Shown here: positions 1 through 7,928 of the stretch, piece by piece
How positions within the stretch are numbered: the stretch's first letter is position 1
Layout of the letters: each line of letters starts with the position of its first letter
NCBI RefSeq assembly: GCF_949769225.1
Contig: NZ_CATKPB010000005.1
Source: Peptoniphilus_A genitalis
GTDB lineage: Bacteria > Bacillota > Clostridia > Tissierellales > Peptoniphilaceae
Direction: 5' to 3' (one strand)
DNA: 64,000 nt
Program-made: the position numbers and the translations under genes
The notes under the pieces: generated by a model
Told to the model about the DNA's origin: nothing
Database searches by the model: none
The model's input: the letters and a program-made list of their open reading frames with translations, nothing else

Positions 1-115
1 CTAATTGTCCGATTTTTGTTAATTCTGATAGATTATGCCTAGTATATCCAAGTTCTTCTGCTTCTTTGTTGGTGATTACTAAATTTTCTTGTATATAATT
101 TTTAAGTGTATCCAT
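1..115 (-). CDS. AbiEi-type antitoxin/regulator N-terminus (partial)
   Basis: Only the first 38 codons lie in the window; the gene runs off the left edge. The reading begins MDTLKNYIQENLVITNKEAE and continues as a winged-helix-like segment (EELGYTRHNLSELTKIGQL). This resembles the N-terminal DNA-binding domain of type IV AbiEi antitoxins and related transcriptional regulators, which sense an operator and repress their own toxin-antitoxin operon. The start is fixed by a strong AGGAGG site six bases upstream. A consensus promoter and an 8+8 bp palindrome lie just upstream, as expected for an autoregulated antitoxin. Whether an AbiEii nucleotidyltransferase toxin follows cannot be seen. It could instead be a stand-alone regulator with this domain. 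Confidence 0.6.
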   Translation of the reverse strand, partial: MDTLKNYIQENLVITNKEAEELGYTRHNLSELTKIGQL

Positions 116-136
116 AGTCCGCCTCCTATCGTTTAC

Positions 137-160
137 GCTTTTATTATATGTTATAAAAGC
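137..160. promoter_or_regulatory. Palindromic operator candidate over the -10 box
   Basis: GCTTTTAT (137-144) and ATAAAAGC (153-160) form a perfect 8-bp inverted repeat with an 8-base spacer. It covers the -10 hexamer of the antitoxin-like gene. AbiEi-family antitoxins are known to bind inverted repeats in their own promoters; the link here is inferred from position. Confidence 0.5.
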
Positions 161-171
161 GGATATGTAAA
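143..171 (-). promoter_or_regulatory. Promoter of the antitoxin-like gene
   Basis: On the minus strand TTTACA (166-171) and TATAAT (143-148) are separated by exactly 17 bases, a near-consensus sigma-A promoter ending about 30 bases before the start codon. Confidence 0.75.
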
Positions 172-275
172 GTCGGCTTGTGAATGTTTCATATTTTGAA
201 AAGGATGTAACGAATCCTTACTCCCTTTCTAAAATTATTCTTTCTTAACTCAATATTACTAATATTATTATAGTT

Positions 276-371
276 ACTCTCCGATTTTCGAATTCTAGAA
301 ATCTGTTATTCGGAGTTCTTAAATTCCGATTTTCGGAAGTCTGGACTTCTGCTTTTCGGAAATTAGATTTT
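276..371. repeat. Four degenerate 22-23 bp tandem units
   Basis: A TTTTCG-type core recurs at 285, 307 (as TATTCG), 330 and 353, a spacing of 22, 23 and 23 bases. Units share a pattern like TTCCGATTTTCGGAA followed by a GTCTAGA-like part. The third unit contains TCCGA-TTT-TCGGA and is followed by the palindrome GAAGTC-TG-GACTTC. Nothing coding overlaps. The rest of the non-coding stretch 172-487 shows only a short AAGGAT/ATCCTT hairpin (201-219) and a terminator. Confidence 0.45.
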
Positions 372-414
372 GTATTATTAGTAATTTTAAAAATTTATAT
401 GTACCTACTTTTTA

Positions 415-445
415 GAAAAAAAGAGCAGCCTTTTAAGCTACTCTT
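415..445 (-). terminator. Rho-independent terminator
   Basis: On the minus strand AAGAGTAGC-TTAAAAG-GCTGCTCTT (one G-U pair) is followed by a T run. It ends transcription from the truncated cytosine deaminase region. Confidence 0.8.
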
Positions 446-487
446 GTAGAAAGTACAAAATAAGTTAATTATATTTTTTTTGTTTCC

Positions 488-658
488 TCATACTAGTTGC
501 AAAACTACTCTCACGTCCATGTAGTTTTTTTGAGTCTTTTTTACATATCCTTCTTCATCTTTTTTAAATACAAAATGCTTATAAAACTGCTTAAAATGCA
601 GGATTTCTAAATTTACATCTTTTGTATCAACGCTATAGCTTCCACTTGGATTTTCACC
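488..658 (-). other. Unidentified 56-codon open tail in another frame, after the codA break
   Basis: Overlapping and following the broken end of the cytosine deaminase fragment, another minus-strand frame stays open for 56 codons, from just after a TAA at 659-661 to a TGA at 488-490. It reads ENPSGSYSVDTKDVNLEILH, then a Phe/Lys/Tyr-rich stretch, and ends VVLQLV. It has no start codon or ribosome site of its own and no family was recognised. It does not look like the C-terminus of cytosine deaminase. The simplest reading is the 3' remnant of an unrelated gene joined by a deletion, but it may be chance. Confidence 0.3.
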
Positions 659-1080
659 TTATCTTTTAATTCGTCACGTACTTCTAGAGCTGCCTTAATA
701 CCTGTTAGGTTTGGATTAGTACAGTCTGTTTGGGCTCTAATAGATTGAGTTCCATAGGAAACACAATCTTCTACAGCTTGACGAATTCTTTTCTTCATTT
801 CTTCTTTAGTTGATCCTTTTTTAAAGTCGTTCCAAAGGTCTATTGCTTCGAAAAGTGTACCTGACTCATTCTTAACTTCATCTGTTTTTCCTATCATATA
901 GTAATCAAGATGAAGATGGGCATCAACATAAGGTGGGATAACTAGATTGCCATCAAGATCAATTACTTCATCAGCATCTCCTAGGTCACTACCAAATTTT
1001 ACAAATTTTCCATCTTCAACCAAAATCTCTGTAGCATCTTTGTGGCCATAAATTTTCCCATTAATAAATTTCTTTTTCAT
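613..1080 (-). pseudogene. Truncated cytosine deaminase / amidohydrolase
   Basis: The 155-residue product has the N-terminus of a CodA-like cytosine deaminase, a metal-dependent amidohydrolase that deaminates cytosine to uracil. The opening beta-rich composite domain and the metal motif VDAHLHLDY (residues about 52-60) are present, as is the helical segment before the first barrel strands. Full proteins are about 400-420 residues, so the barrel with the remaining metal ligands and the catalytic Asp is missing. Similarity stops after the strand KIQVEAIA, where the family continues with an FPQEG-type motif; here the frame ends in IQKM and a stop. A good GGAGG ribosome site precedes the ATG, so a short peptide could still be made, but it cannot be an active enzyme. 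Confidence 0.75.
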
Positions 1081-1141
1081 TAAAATCCTCCGTATATACT
1101 TTATCTAAAAGTATTTTATTTTATAACTCTATAATATTTAT

Positions 1142-1175
1142 TAAAAAAGAGAATAAACTTTATGCTTATTCTCTT
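1142..1175 (-). terminator. Terminator of the mismatch-repair operon
   Basis: Minus strand: AAGAGAATAA (pairing with TTATTCTCTT) around a 9-base loop, then TTTTTTAA. It lies about 60 bases after the PLP lyase stop and separates it from the codA remnant. Confidence 0.85.
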
Positions 1176-1232
1176 ACACTTTATTTGTTTCTGCTTTCTT
1201 ACCTAAAAACTTATTAACAAATTATAATAAAA

Positions 1233-2519
1233 TTAAATATTTATTAGTTTTTCTTTGTAAAGAGCATTTAATAAATTAATTAGAGCGAACTTAATGTGAT
1301 AATAAGAAAGACCTCCTTGAAAATATACATAGTAAGGTTCTCTCATAGGTCCATCTGCTGATAGCTCAATAGATGAGCCTTCTATAAAGTCTCCTGCAGC
1401 CATTATTACTTTGTCGTCATATCCTGGCATGTCCCAAGGGATTGGCGTGAATTCTGAGTCAACTGGAGAAGAAAACTGAATGTACTTACAAAATATTTCA
1501 AGTATTTCAGGCTTTTTTAGTTCTATAGCAGTTACAATGTCGCTTCTTGGATCGGAGCTTGTTGGTATTGTCCTGAATCCTAATTCTTCAAAGGATCTTG
1601 AAAATAATGTAGCTCCTCTAATTGCATCTTCAACAATTTTAGGGGACATAAAAAGACCTTGTAATATTTGCCTTGTCATTCCAAAAGTTAGTCCACAGTC
1701 CTTTCCAATTCCAGGCGCAGTCAAAATATTAGCTGCCCTTTCAATAAGCTCCTCTTTACCAGCAACATATCCACCAGTATAACAAAGTCCTCCTCCTGGA
1801 TTTTTTATTAAGGATCCCGCCATTATATCTATACCAATTTCGCTAGGTTCAATTAATTCTGTAAATTCTCCATAACAATTATCTACAAAAATTTTTATAT
1901 CCTTGTTTATCCTTTTTACTTCATCCACAGCTTCCTTAAGTTCAGAAACTGTGAAGGCTCGTCTATTAGAATAACCTGTTGATCTTTGCATAATAACTAG
2001 ACTAGTATTATCTTGAATATAACTCTTTATACTTTCTATATCTATCGTATTATTCACTAAAGGAATTTCAGAATACTCATATCCAGAATTTATTAAAGAA
2101 TCAGGACTGTCTCCCCTTAATCCTATTACCTTTTGCAAGGTATCATAGGGCGTTGAAGTAACAGATAGAAAATGGTCTCCTGGCTTTAAAATTGCTTTTA
2201 TTGCAAGTGTAATGGCATGAGTACCTGATACAATATTTGACCTAACAAGACTATCCTCTACATTAAAAATCCTTGTATAAATAGATTCAACCTTATCTCT
2301 TCCTATATCTCCATAACCATATCCTGTTGTCCAGTTGAAATCTGTTGCCTTAAGTCCTTCTTCTTGCATGGCTTTTAAAATTTTAACTTGGTTATATTGG
2401 GCTATGTCGCTAAATTCTTTGAACCTATCTTGAAGTTTATCTTCTATTCTATTCACAAATTCAATTATTTTCGGATCTATATTATATTTTTCTTTAAATA
2501 AATTATCGTATATTGTCAT
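1233..2519 (-). CDS. PLP-dependent methionine gamma-lyase family / aluminum resistance protein
   Basis: A 428-residue fold-type I PLP enzyme of the family annotated as methionine gamma-lyase-like or aluminum resistance protein (Bacillus YnbB, PF06838). The central GTHAI segment and the Gly-rich region after SLIKNPGG, whose Lys is the likely Schiff-base residue, are visible. The C-terminal half ends with MREPYYVYFQGGLSYYHIKF, typical of this family. The true substrate is not well established; C-S lyase activity on methionine or cystathionine is the family guess. The longest reading starts 21 bases earlier, but AGGAG ends five bases before the ATG at 2519, and the miaA stop is one base upstream, so 2519 is preferred. 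Last gene of the miaB-mutS-mutL-miaA operon; in many Firmicutes hfq also sits here, but it is absent. Confidence 0.85.
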   Translation of the reverse strand: MTIYDNLFKEKYNIDPKIIEFVNRIEDKLQDRFKEFSDIAQYNQVKILKAMQEEGLKATDFNWTTGYGYGDIGRDKVESIYTRIFNVEDSLVRSNIVSGTHAITLAIKAILKPGDHFLSVTSTPYDTLQKVIGLRGDSPDSLINSGYEYSEIPLVNNTIDIESIKSYIQDNTSLVIMQRSTGYSNRRAFTVSELKEAVDEVKRINKDIKIFVDNCYGEFTELIEPSEIGIDIMAGSLIKNPGGGLCYTGGYVAGKEELIERAANILTAPGIGKDCGLTFGMTRQILQGLFMSPKIVEDAIRGATLFSRSFEELGFRTIPTSSDPRSDIVTAIELKKPEILEIFCKYIQFSSPVDSEFTPIPWDMPGYDDKVIMAAGDFIEGSSIELSADGPMREPYYVYFQGGLSYYHIKFALINLLNALYKEKLINI

Positions 2520-2520
2520 C

Positions 2521-3444
2521 TTATCTCCTAAAATCTCCATCTAATTTACTATCGATATAATTTTCAATTTCTTCTAATAAATTATCTGCTTCTTTGTCAA
2601 ACCATTGAATTCGATTATCTCTTCTAAACCACGTCAATTGTCTCTTAGCATAGTGTCTAGAATTCTTTTTTATAAGTTCAATCATTTCATCATATTCAAT
2701 TTCACCATCAAGATATGATATAACTTCCTTATACCCAATGGCCTTAAGGGATTGTGAGTTTTTGTCTAAACCTTCATCTAATAAGCTTTTTACTTCTTCT
2801 ACAAGACCAAGTTCTATCATCTTGTCTACCCTATTATTAATTCTTTCATAGAGCCTTTCTCTATCCATATTTAAGCCAATGAAGATTAAATTATATTCTT
2901 CATTCTCTTGACGAAAATTATTCCCTTTTTCATTTCCATCTTTCGAAATTTCTAAGGCTCTAATAATTCTTTGACCATTATTTGGGTGAATTTGTTCTGC
3001 CATATCCTTATTAAGTGTATAAAGTTTTTTATAAAGAAATTCACTGCCTTTTTCTTTAAGTGTTTTGTTCAACTCTTCTCTATAAGCATAGTCCGCTTCT
3101 GTCTCTGTGAAGTCAAGATTATAAACAAGGGAATTTATATATAAACCTGTACCACCTACTACAAGGGGCAATCCTCCCCTACTATTTATTTCACTAATAA
3201 TTTCTTTAGCTCTTTGCTTAAAGTCTGCAACAGAAAAATTTTCCTCAGCATCAATTATATCTACCATATGATGGGGGATTTCTGTATTTTCAAGATCAAC
3301 CTTAGCTGTACCAATATCTAGTTTTTTATAAATTTGCATGGAGTCACTGGAAATTATTTCTCCTTTATACTTTTTAGCAAGTTTTAAAGAAAGCTCCGTT
3401 TTTCCTATTCCAGTGGGTCCAGTAATTATTAATAAATTTTCCAT
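2521..3444 (-). CDS. miaA: tRNA dimethylallyltransferase MiaA
   Basis: MiaA transfers a dimethylallyl group to N6 of A37 in tRNAs reading UNN codons, making the substrate that MiaB (same operon) methylthiolates. The P-loop GPTGIGKT is at residues 9-16, followed by the SSDSMQIYKKLDIGTAK motif and the VVGGTGLYINSL segment, all family hallmarks. At 307 residues it has the usual length. The ATG directly abuts the mutL stop (TAAATG), with a GAGGG site inside the mutL end. The stop is one base before the start of the PLP lyase, showing translational coupling. Cytoplasmic. Confidence 0.97.
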   Translation of the reverse strand: MENLLIITGPTGIGKTELSLKLAKKYKGEIISSDSMQIYKKLDIGTAKVDLENTEIPHHMVDIIDAEENFSVADFKQRAKEIISEINSRGGLPLVVGGTGLYINSLVYNLDFTETEADYAYREELNKTLKEKGSEFLYKKLYTLNKDMAEQIHPNNGQRIIRALEISKDGNEKGNNFRQENEEYNLIFIGLNMDRERLYERINNRVDKMIELGLVEEVKSLLDEGLDKNSQSLKAIGYKEVISYLDGEIEYDEMIELIKKNSRHYAKRQLTWFRRDNRIQWFDKEADNLLEEIENYIDSKLDGDFRR

Positions 3445-5319
3445 TTATTCCCTCAAAAATAATTTTGAAATTGTGTGTTTTGAAACTTCAACTATTGTTG
3501 GTCTTCCGTGTGGACAAGTGTATGGATTTTCGCAGTTTTTCAAATCTTTTATCAATGCTTCTATTTCGATATCTGACAAGTCATCTCCTGCTTTCACAGA
3601 AGCCTTGCAAGCTTTTCTCATAATTTTATAAAGATCTGCTTCATAATTTGATGAGATTTCTTTATCAAGAGAGTCTATTATGTCTCTAATAAAATTTACA
3701 TAAGTTGGTAGTCCAAAGATCATTGGAACTTCTCTTAGTACAACAGACCTATCGCCAAAATCTTCAATTTTAAATCCTAGCTTAGTAAACAAATCAATAT
3801 AATTAAGAATTTTGTCGTGCTCAAGTTGATTTAATTCAATTATTTCTGGTTTAATTAAAATTTGTGAAGATATTTCGCTATTAAGATACATCTTTAAAAA
3901 TTTTTCGTAGTTAACTCTTTCGTGAGCCGCGTGCTGATCAACTACAAAAACCTTGTCATCTCTTTGATTTTCTAGCAAAATATAAGTCTTAAATAGAACT
4001 CCACTTATTCTTGTGTTTAAAAGTCCTTCATCAATTTGACTAGCTTTGCTATTAAATAAAAAGTTTTTTTCTATGTGTTCTTTATCATTAGAAAAATTTG
4101 AATCTTTTTTATATTCTTCTCTATATAGCAGGGCTTCTTCATTGAGGGCTTGTTCTTTTTCAGTATCTGATTCTTCGATTTCTTTTTCTAAATCCCATAG
4201 ACTTTTAAGATTATTATTTTCTTCTGACTTTGTTATCTCAATAGAATCTAGGGCTTCTTCAGAGTCAGCTTCATCAAAAATATCAAATACATTTATATTC
4301 TCTTTTTTTTCTTCGAATTCTATTTCCCTTATAGATCTGTTAGGGTAAATAACTTCCTCAACAACTTCAGATAGAAGTGCCGTTAAAATATTTTCATTTG
4401 AAATTTTTATTTCATTTTTCTTTGGATGAATATTAACGTCAATTAATTTAGGATCTATGTCAATATATAAAATAAATACAGGGTACCTATTTAAAGGAAT
4501 CAAGGAATTGTAGTTTTTTTCTACAGCTCTTGAAATATTTATATCTCGTATAAATCTTCCGTTTACAAAAATATATTGGCTATCTCTATTAGACCTAAAT
4601 AGCTTATTATCCGAGAAAAAACCTTTAATTTTATAGTTTTCCGATTCAAAACTTCCTTCATTTAACGAAGATGCTATTTCTGAACCCAAGATAGAAAATA
4701 TTCTATTAATAGGATCTTTATCATTTCCAGTATTGAGAATAGTCTTTCCATCCCTTATCAAAGTGAATTTAATATTATTATTTGATAGGGCAATTTTTTG
4801 AACAATATCAATTATATTACTTATTTCTGTAGAATCTTTTCTAAGAAACTTCTTCCTCACAGGTGTATTATAAAAAACATCATTAATAATAAAGCTTGTA
4901 CCCTTTGGCATTCCAACTTTATTCTTCTTTATAATCTTTCCATTCTCTATGACAAGAGAGTTTCCTGCCAAATCATTTTCCCTTTTTGTCATTAGTTTTA
5001 TCTTAGAAATATTTGAAATACTTGCAAGGGCTTCGCCACGGAATCCCAAAGTCCTAATTTTTTCAAGATCTTCAATTACTTGAAGTTTGGATGTAGAGTG
5101 ACGTAAAAAGGCTAGCCCAAGGTCTTCTTCAGAAAATCCTGATCCATTGTCAGAAACCTTAATATAATCAGTACTTTCCCCTCTTAATTCAACTAAAATG
5201 TCATCTGCTCCAGCATCAATTGAGTTTTCCACCAATTCTTTTACTATAGAAGCAGAATTTTCAATTATTTCTCCTGCTGCAATTTTTGATATTGTTTGTT
5301 CATCTAAAAGTCTTATCAT
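3445..5319 (-). CDS. mutL: DNA mismatch repair protein MutL
   Basis: MutL couples mismatch recognition by MutS to strand incision. The N-terminal GHKL ATPase has the ELVENSIDAGA motif, DNGSGF and TLGFRGEAL. A poorly conserved acidic linker occupies roughly residues 330-420. The C-terminal domain carries DQHAAHERVNYE (461-472) and CPHGRP (602-607), the metal-binding motifs of endonuclease-type MutL found in bacteria without MutH, so this protein is expected to nick DNA itself. 624 residues is normal. ATG overlaps the mutS stop as ATGA, with AAGGAG upstream. Confidence 0.97.
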   Translation of the reverse strand: MIRLLDEQTISKIAAGEIIENSASIVKELVENSIDAGADDILVELRGESTDYIKVSDNGSGFSEEDLGLAFLRHSTSKLQVIEDLEKIRTLGFRGEALASISNISKIKLMTKRENDLAGNSLVIENGKIIKKNKVGMPKGTSFIINDVFYNTPVRKKFLRKDSTEISNIIDIVQKIALSNNNIKFTLIRDGKTILNTGNDKDPINRIFSILGSEIASSLNEGSFESENYKIKGFFSDNKLFRSNRDSQYIFVNGRFIRDINISRAVEKNYNSLIPLNRYPVFILYIDIDPKLIDVNIHPKKNEIKISNENILTALLSEVVEEVIYPNRSIREIEFEEKKENINVFDIFDEADSEEALDSIEITKSEENNNLKSLWDLEKEIEESDTEKEQALNEEALLYREEYKKDSNFSNDKEHIEKNFLFNSKASQIDEGLLNTRISGVLFKTYILLENQRDDKVFVVDQHAAHERVNYEKFLKMYLNSEISSQILIKPEIIELNQLEHDKILNYIDLFTKLGFKIEDFGDRSVVLREVPMIFGLPTYVNFIRDIIDSLDKEISSNYEADLYKIMRKACKASVKAGDDLSDIEIEALIKDLKNCENPYTCPHGRPTIVEVSKHTISKLFLRE

Positions 5320-7928
5320 CTTAACTCCTTAGATTTTTTAACTATTTCATCTAATAAATTAAAGGCCTCCATGGGACTTACCTCAAGTATGTTTATCTCC
5401 TTCAATTTATTGATGAAATTTTCGACCTCTGGGCTAGTTTTTTCTTCTCTTATATATTCCTTATTAAGGTCAATATTTAGTCCTTCATTTTCTTTCTCAA
5501 TAAGAGCTAAAACATCCTTGGCCCTATTGATTATCCTATCATCAATGCCTGCAAGTTTTGCTACATCAATTCCATAAGAATTATTTGTAAATCCCTTAAT
5601 TATTTTTCTTAAAAAGATAATATCATCTTCTTGCCTATCTACAGCTATAGTTAGGTTTTCAACAGAATCGTATTTATCTTCAAGATGGACTAATTCATGA
5701 TAATGTGTAGCAAAAAGTGTTTTTGCCTTAATATTTTCTGCGATATATTCTATTATTGCATTTGCTATTGCAAGTCCATCAAAGGTGCTGGTACCTCTTC
5801 CAACTTCATCCAATATTAAAAGTGACTTAGAAGATGCATTTTGTATTATATCGGCAACCTCTTGCATCTCAACCATAAAAGTTGATTGACCCATTGCCAA
5901 GTTATCACTAGCACCTATTCTTGTAAAAATTCTGTCTACAAGTGAAATATTACAAGAGTCACAAGGCACAAAGCAACCAATATGTGCCATTATGGTAATA
6001 AGAGCAACCTGCCTCATATAAGTTGACTTACCTGCCATGTTGGGACCAGTAATTATATGAATCATATTGGACTTAGTATCTATATAGGTGTCATTTGGCA
6101 CAAAGAAGTCATCCTTCATATAAGACTCAACTATTGGGTGCCTTCCTTTTTTTATTTCAATAAATCCTTCATTATTAAACTTTGGTCTTACATAATTATT
6201 TAAGTTTGAAACCTTAGCAAGGGATAAAAGTGAATCGAGCTTTGAAAGTTTATCTGCAAGAATTTGTATTCTATAAATTTCTTTACCTATAAAGTCTTTT
6301 AAATTATTATAAATTTCAGCCTGCATAGACAGGGCTCTTTCTTTGGATCCAAGTAATTTCCCTTCCATATCCTTTAATTCCATGGAAAAGAACCTTTCTG
6401 AACCCACTAAAGTTTGCTTTCTAATGTAATCCTCTGGCACTTGATCTAGGAATGACTTTGTAACTTCAATAAAATATCCTAAAATTTTGTTATGTTTAAC
6501 CTTTAATTTTTTAATTCCAGTCCTGTTTCTTTCCTTTTCTTCGAAATCAAGTAACCAATTTTTGCCTTCTGTCGCAATTTTAAAGAGATCATCTAATTCA
6601 GAAGAATAACCCTCTTTAATAATCCTATTTTCTTCAATTACAACTGGCGGGTTCTCTATTAAAACTTTATCGATTTCATCGTAAACATCAGATAGGTCAA
6701 TAAATTCTTTAGAAAGTAATTTTAAATAATTAATACCTTGATTTTCTAAAATTGCTTTTATTTTATTTGCATTTTCTATTGTAGATTTAAGAGAGTATAG
6801 TTCTCTAGGGTTTATGCTTCCATTTGATATCTTTACTACAAGTCTTTCTATATCATAAACTTCTCTTAAAATCTTTTCGATTTTATCTTGCAACAATAAA
6901 TCTCTTGTAAAAGATTCTATAATATTTTGCCTTTCCTCTATTTTATATAAATCAACTAGTGGACTTTCCACCCATTTCTTTAATTTTCTTGAACCCATAG
7001 AGGTGCTACACTTATCTAATACATCTAATAGGGATCCCTTTTTAGTAAAGGTATTTAAGCCTTTAACTACTTCAAGTGTTCTTTTTGAACTTTCATCCAA
7101 AAGTAAAAAATCATAATTATTGTAATAAGAAATATTATTTATGTGTTTTAAGTTGATCTTTTGAGTTACAACTAAATACTGCAAAATCTTTTTTAACGAT
7201 GTATAATCAACTATCTTATTGTCAGATAAGAAGTCCCTTAAGTTGTTTTTAAAGTTATCACTAAAGTAATTACCAAAATCCTTGAATATATTACTGTCTT
7301 TTAGATTTTCAGCAATATAAGGGTTTAAAAACACATTGTTTTTTTTAGTTTCTTTTTTAAAAATAGCTAAGACATCTTCATTAATTAAAATTTCATTGGG
7401 ACTAATCCTATCTATTTGGTCTTGAAGGAATCTAAATAACTCTGTCTTAGATAAGAAAGTCTTATTAGTAAAATAAATTTCTCCTGTTGAATAGTCAGAA
7501 TAAGTTAGATTTAAAGAATATCCTTGAATATAAATAGATAAGAGATAATTATTTAAATCACTCTTTAAATATTCTGTATCCGTAAAGGTTCCTGGAGTAA
7601 TAATTTGGGTAACTTCTCTTTTTACTATGCCCTTTGCGAGTTTTGGGTCTTCAACTTGGTCGCAAATTGCAACCTTATAACCCTTGTCTATTAACTTAGA
7701 AATATAAGAAGATGCTACGTGGTATGGAACACCACACATAGGAGCTTTTTCCTCTAATCCAGCATCTCTTCTAGTAAGAGTTATTTCAAGTTCTCTTGAC
7801 GCTAATAGAGCATCATCAAAGAACATCTCATAAAAGTCCCCAAGTCTAAAAAATAGAATGGAGTCTGGGTTTTCATCCTTAACAGCAAGATATTGCTGCA
7901 TCATTGGAGTTAATTTTTCACGATTCAA
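5316..7928 (-). CDS. mutS: DNA mismatch repair protein MutS
   Basis: MutS recognises mispairs and small loops. The mismatch-reading Phe-X-Glu lies in GDFYEMF near the N-terminus (F32, E34 from the start chosen here). Walker A GPNMAGKST is near residue 628, Walker B LLILDEVGRG near 705, and the C-terminal helix-turn-helix follows. The longest reading begins with GTG at 7937 without a ribosome site. TTG at 7928 has AGGTGA five bases upstream and gives MNREKLTPMMQQY, so it is preferred (870 residues). Either start overlaps the end of miaB, implying coupled translation. Operon with miaB, mutL and miaA. Confidence 0.96.
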   Translation of the reverse strand: MNREKLTPMMQQYLAVKDENPDSILFFRLGDFYEMFFDDALLASRELEITLTRRDAGLEEKAPMCGVPYHVASSYISKLIDKGYKVAICDQVEDPKLAKGIVKREVTQIITPGTFTDTEYLKSDLNNYLLSIYIQGYSLNLTYSDYSTGEIYFTNKTFLSKTELFRFLQDQIDRISPNEILINEDVLAIFKKETKKNNVFLNPYIAENLKDSNIFKDFGNYFSDNFKNNLRDFLSDNKIVDYTSLKKILQYLVVTQKINLKHINNISYYNNYDFLLLDESSKRTLEVVKGLNTFTKKGSLLDVLDKCSTSMGSRKLKKWVESPLVDLYKIEERQNIIESFTRDLLLQDKIEKILREVYDIERLVVKISNGSINPRELYSLKSTIENANKIKAILENQGINYLKLLSKEFIDLSDVYDEIDKVLIENPPVVIEENRIIKEGYSSELDDLFKIATEGKNWLLDFEEKERNRTGIKKLKVKHNKILGYFIEVTKSFLDQVPEDYIRKQTLVGSERFFSMELKDMEGKLLGSKERALSMQAEIYNNLKDFIGKEIYRIQILADKLSKLDSLLSLAKVSNLNNYVRPKFNNEGFIEIKKGRHPIVESYMKDDFFVPNDTYIDTKSNMIHIITGPNMAGKSTYMRQVALITIMAHIGCFVPCDSCNISLVDRIFTRIGASDNLAMGQSTFMVEMQEVADIIQNASSKSLLILDEVGRGTSTFDGLAIANAIIEYIAENIKAKTLFATHYHELVHLEDKYDSVENLTIAVDRQEDDIIFLRKIIKGFTNNSYGIDVAKLAGIDDRIINRAKDVLALIEKENEGLNIDLNKEYIREEKTSPEVENFINKLKEINILEVSPMEAFNLLDEIVKKSKELR

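Noticed and set aside
276..371. Possible CRISPR array
   Set aside because: Units are contiguous, only about 23 bp, divergent and without spacers; no cas genes in the window.
1480..1782. Plus-strand ORF of 100 codons opposite the PLP lyase
   Set aside because: Shadow of a clearly coding minus-strand gene, with no ribosome site and no family resemblance; the same holds for the other antisense ORFs inside known genes.
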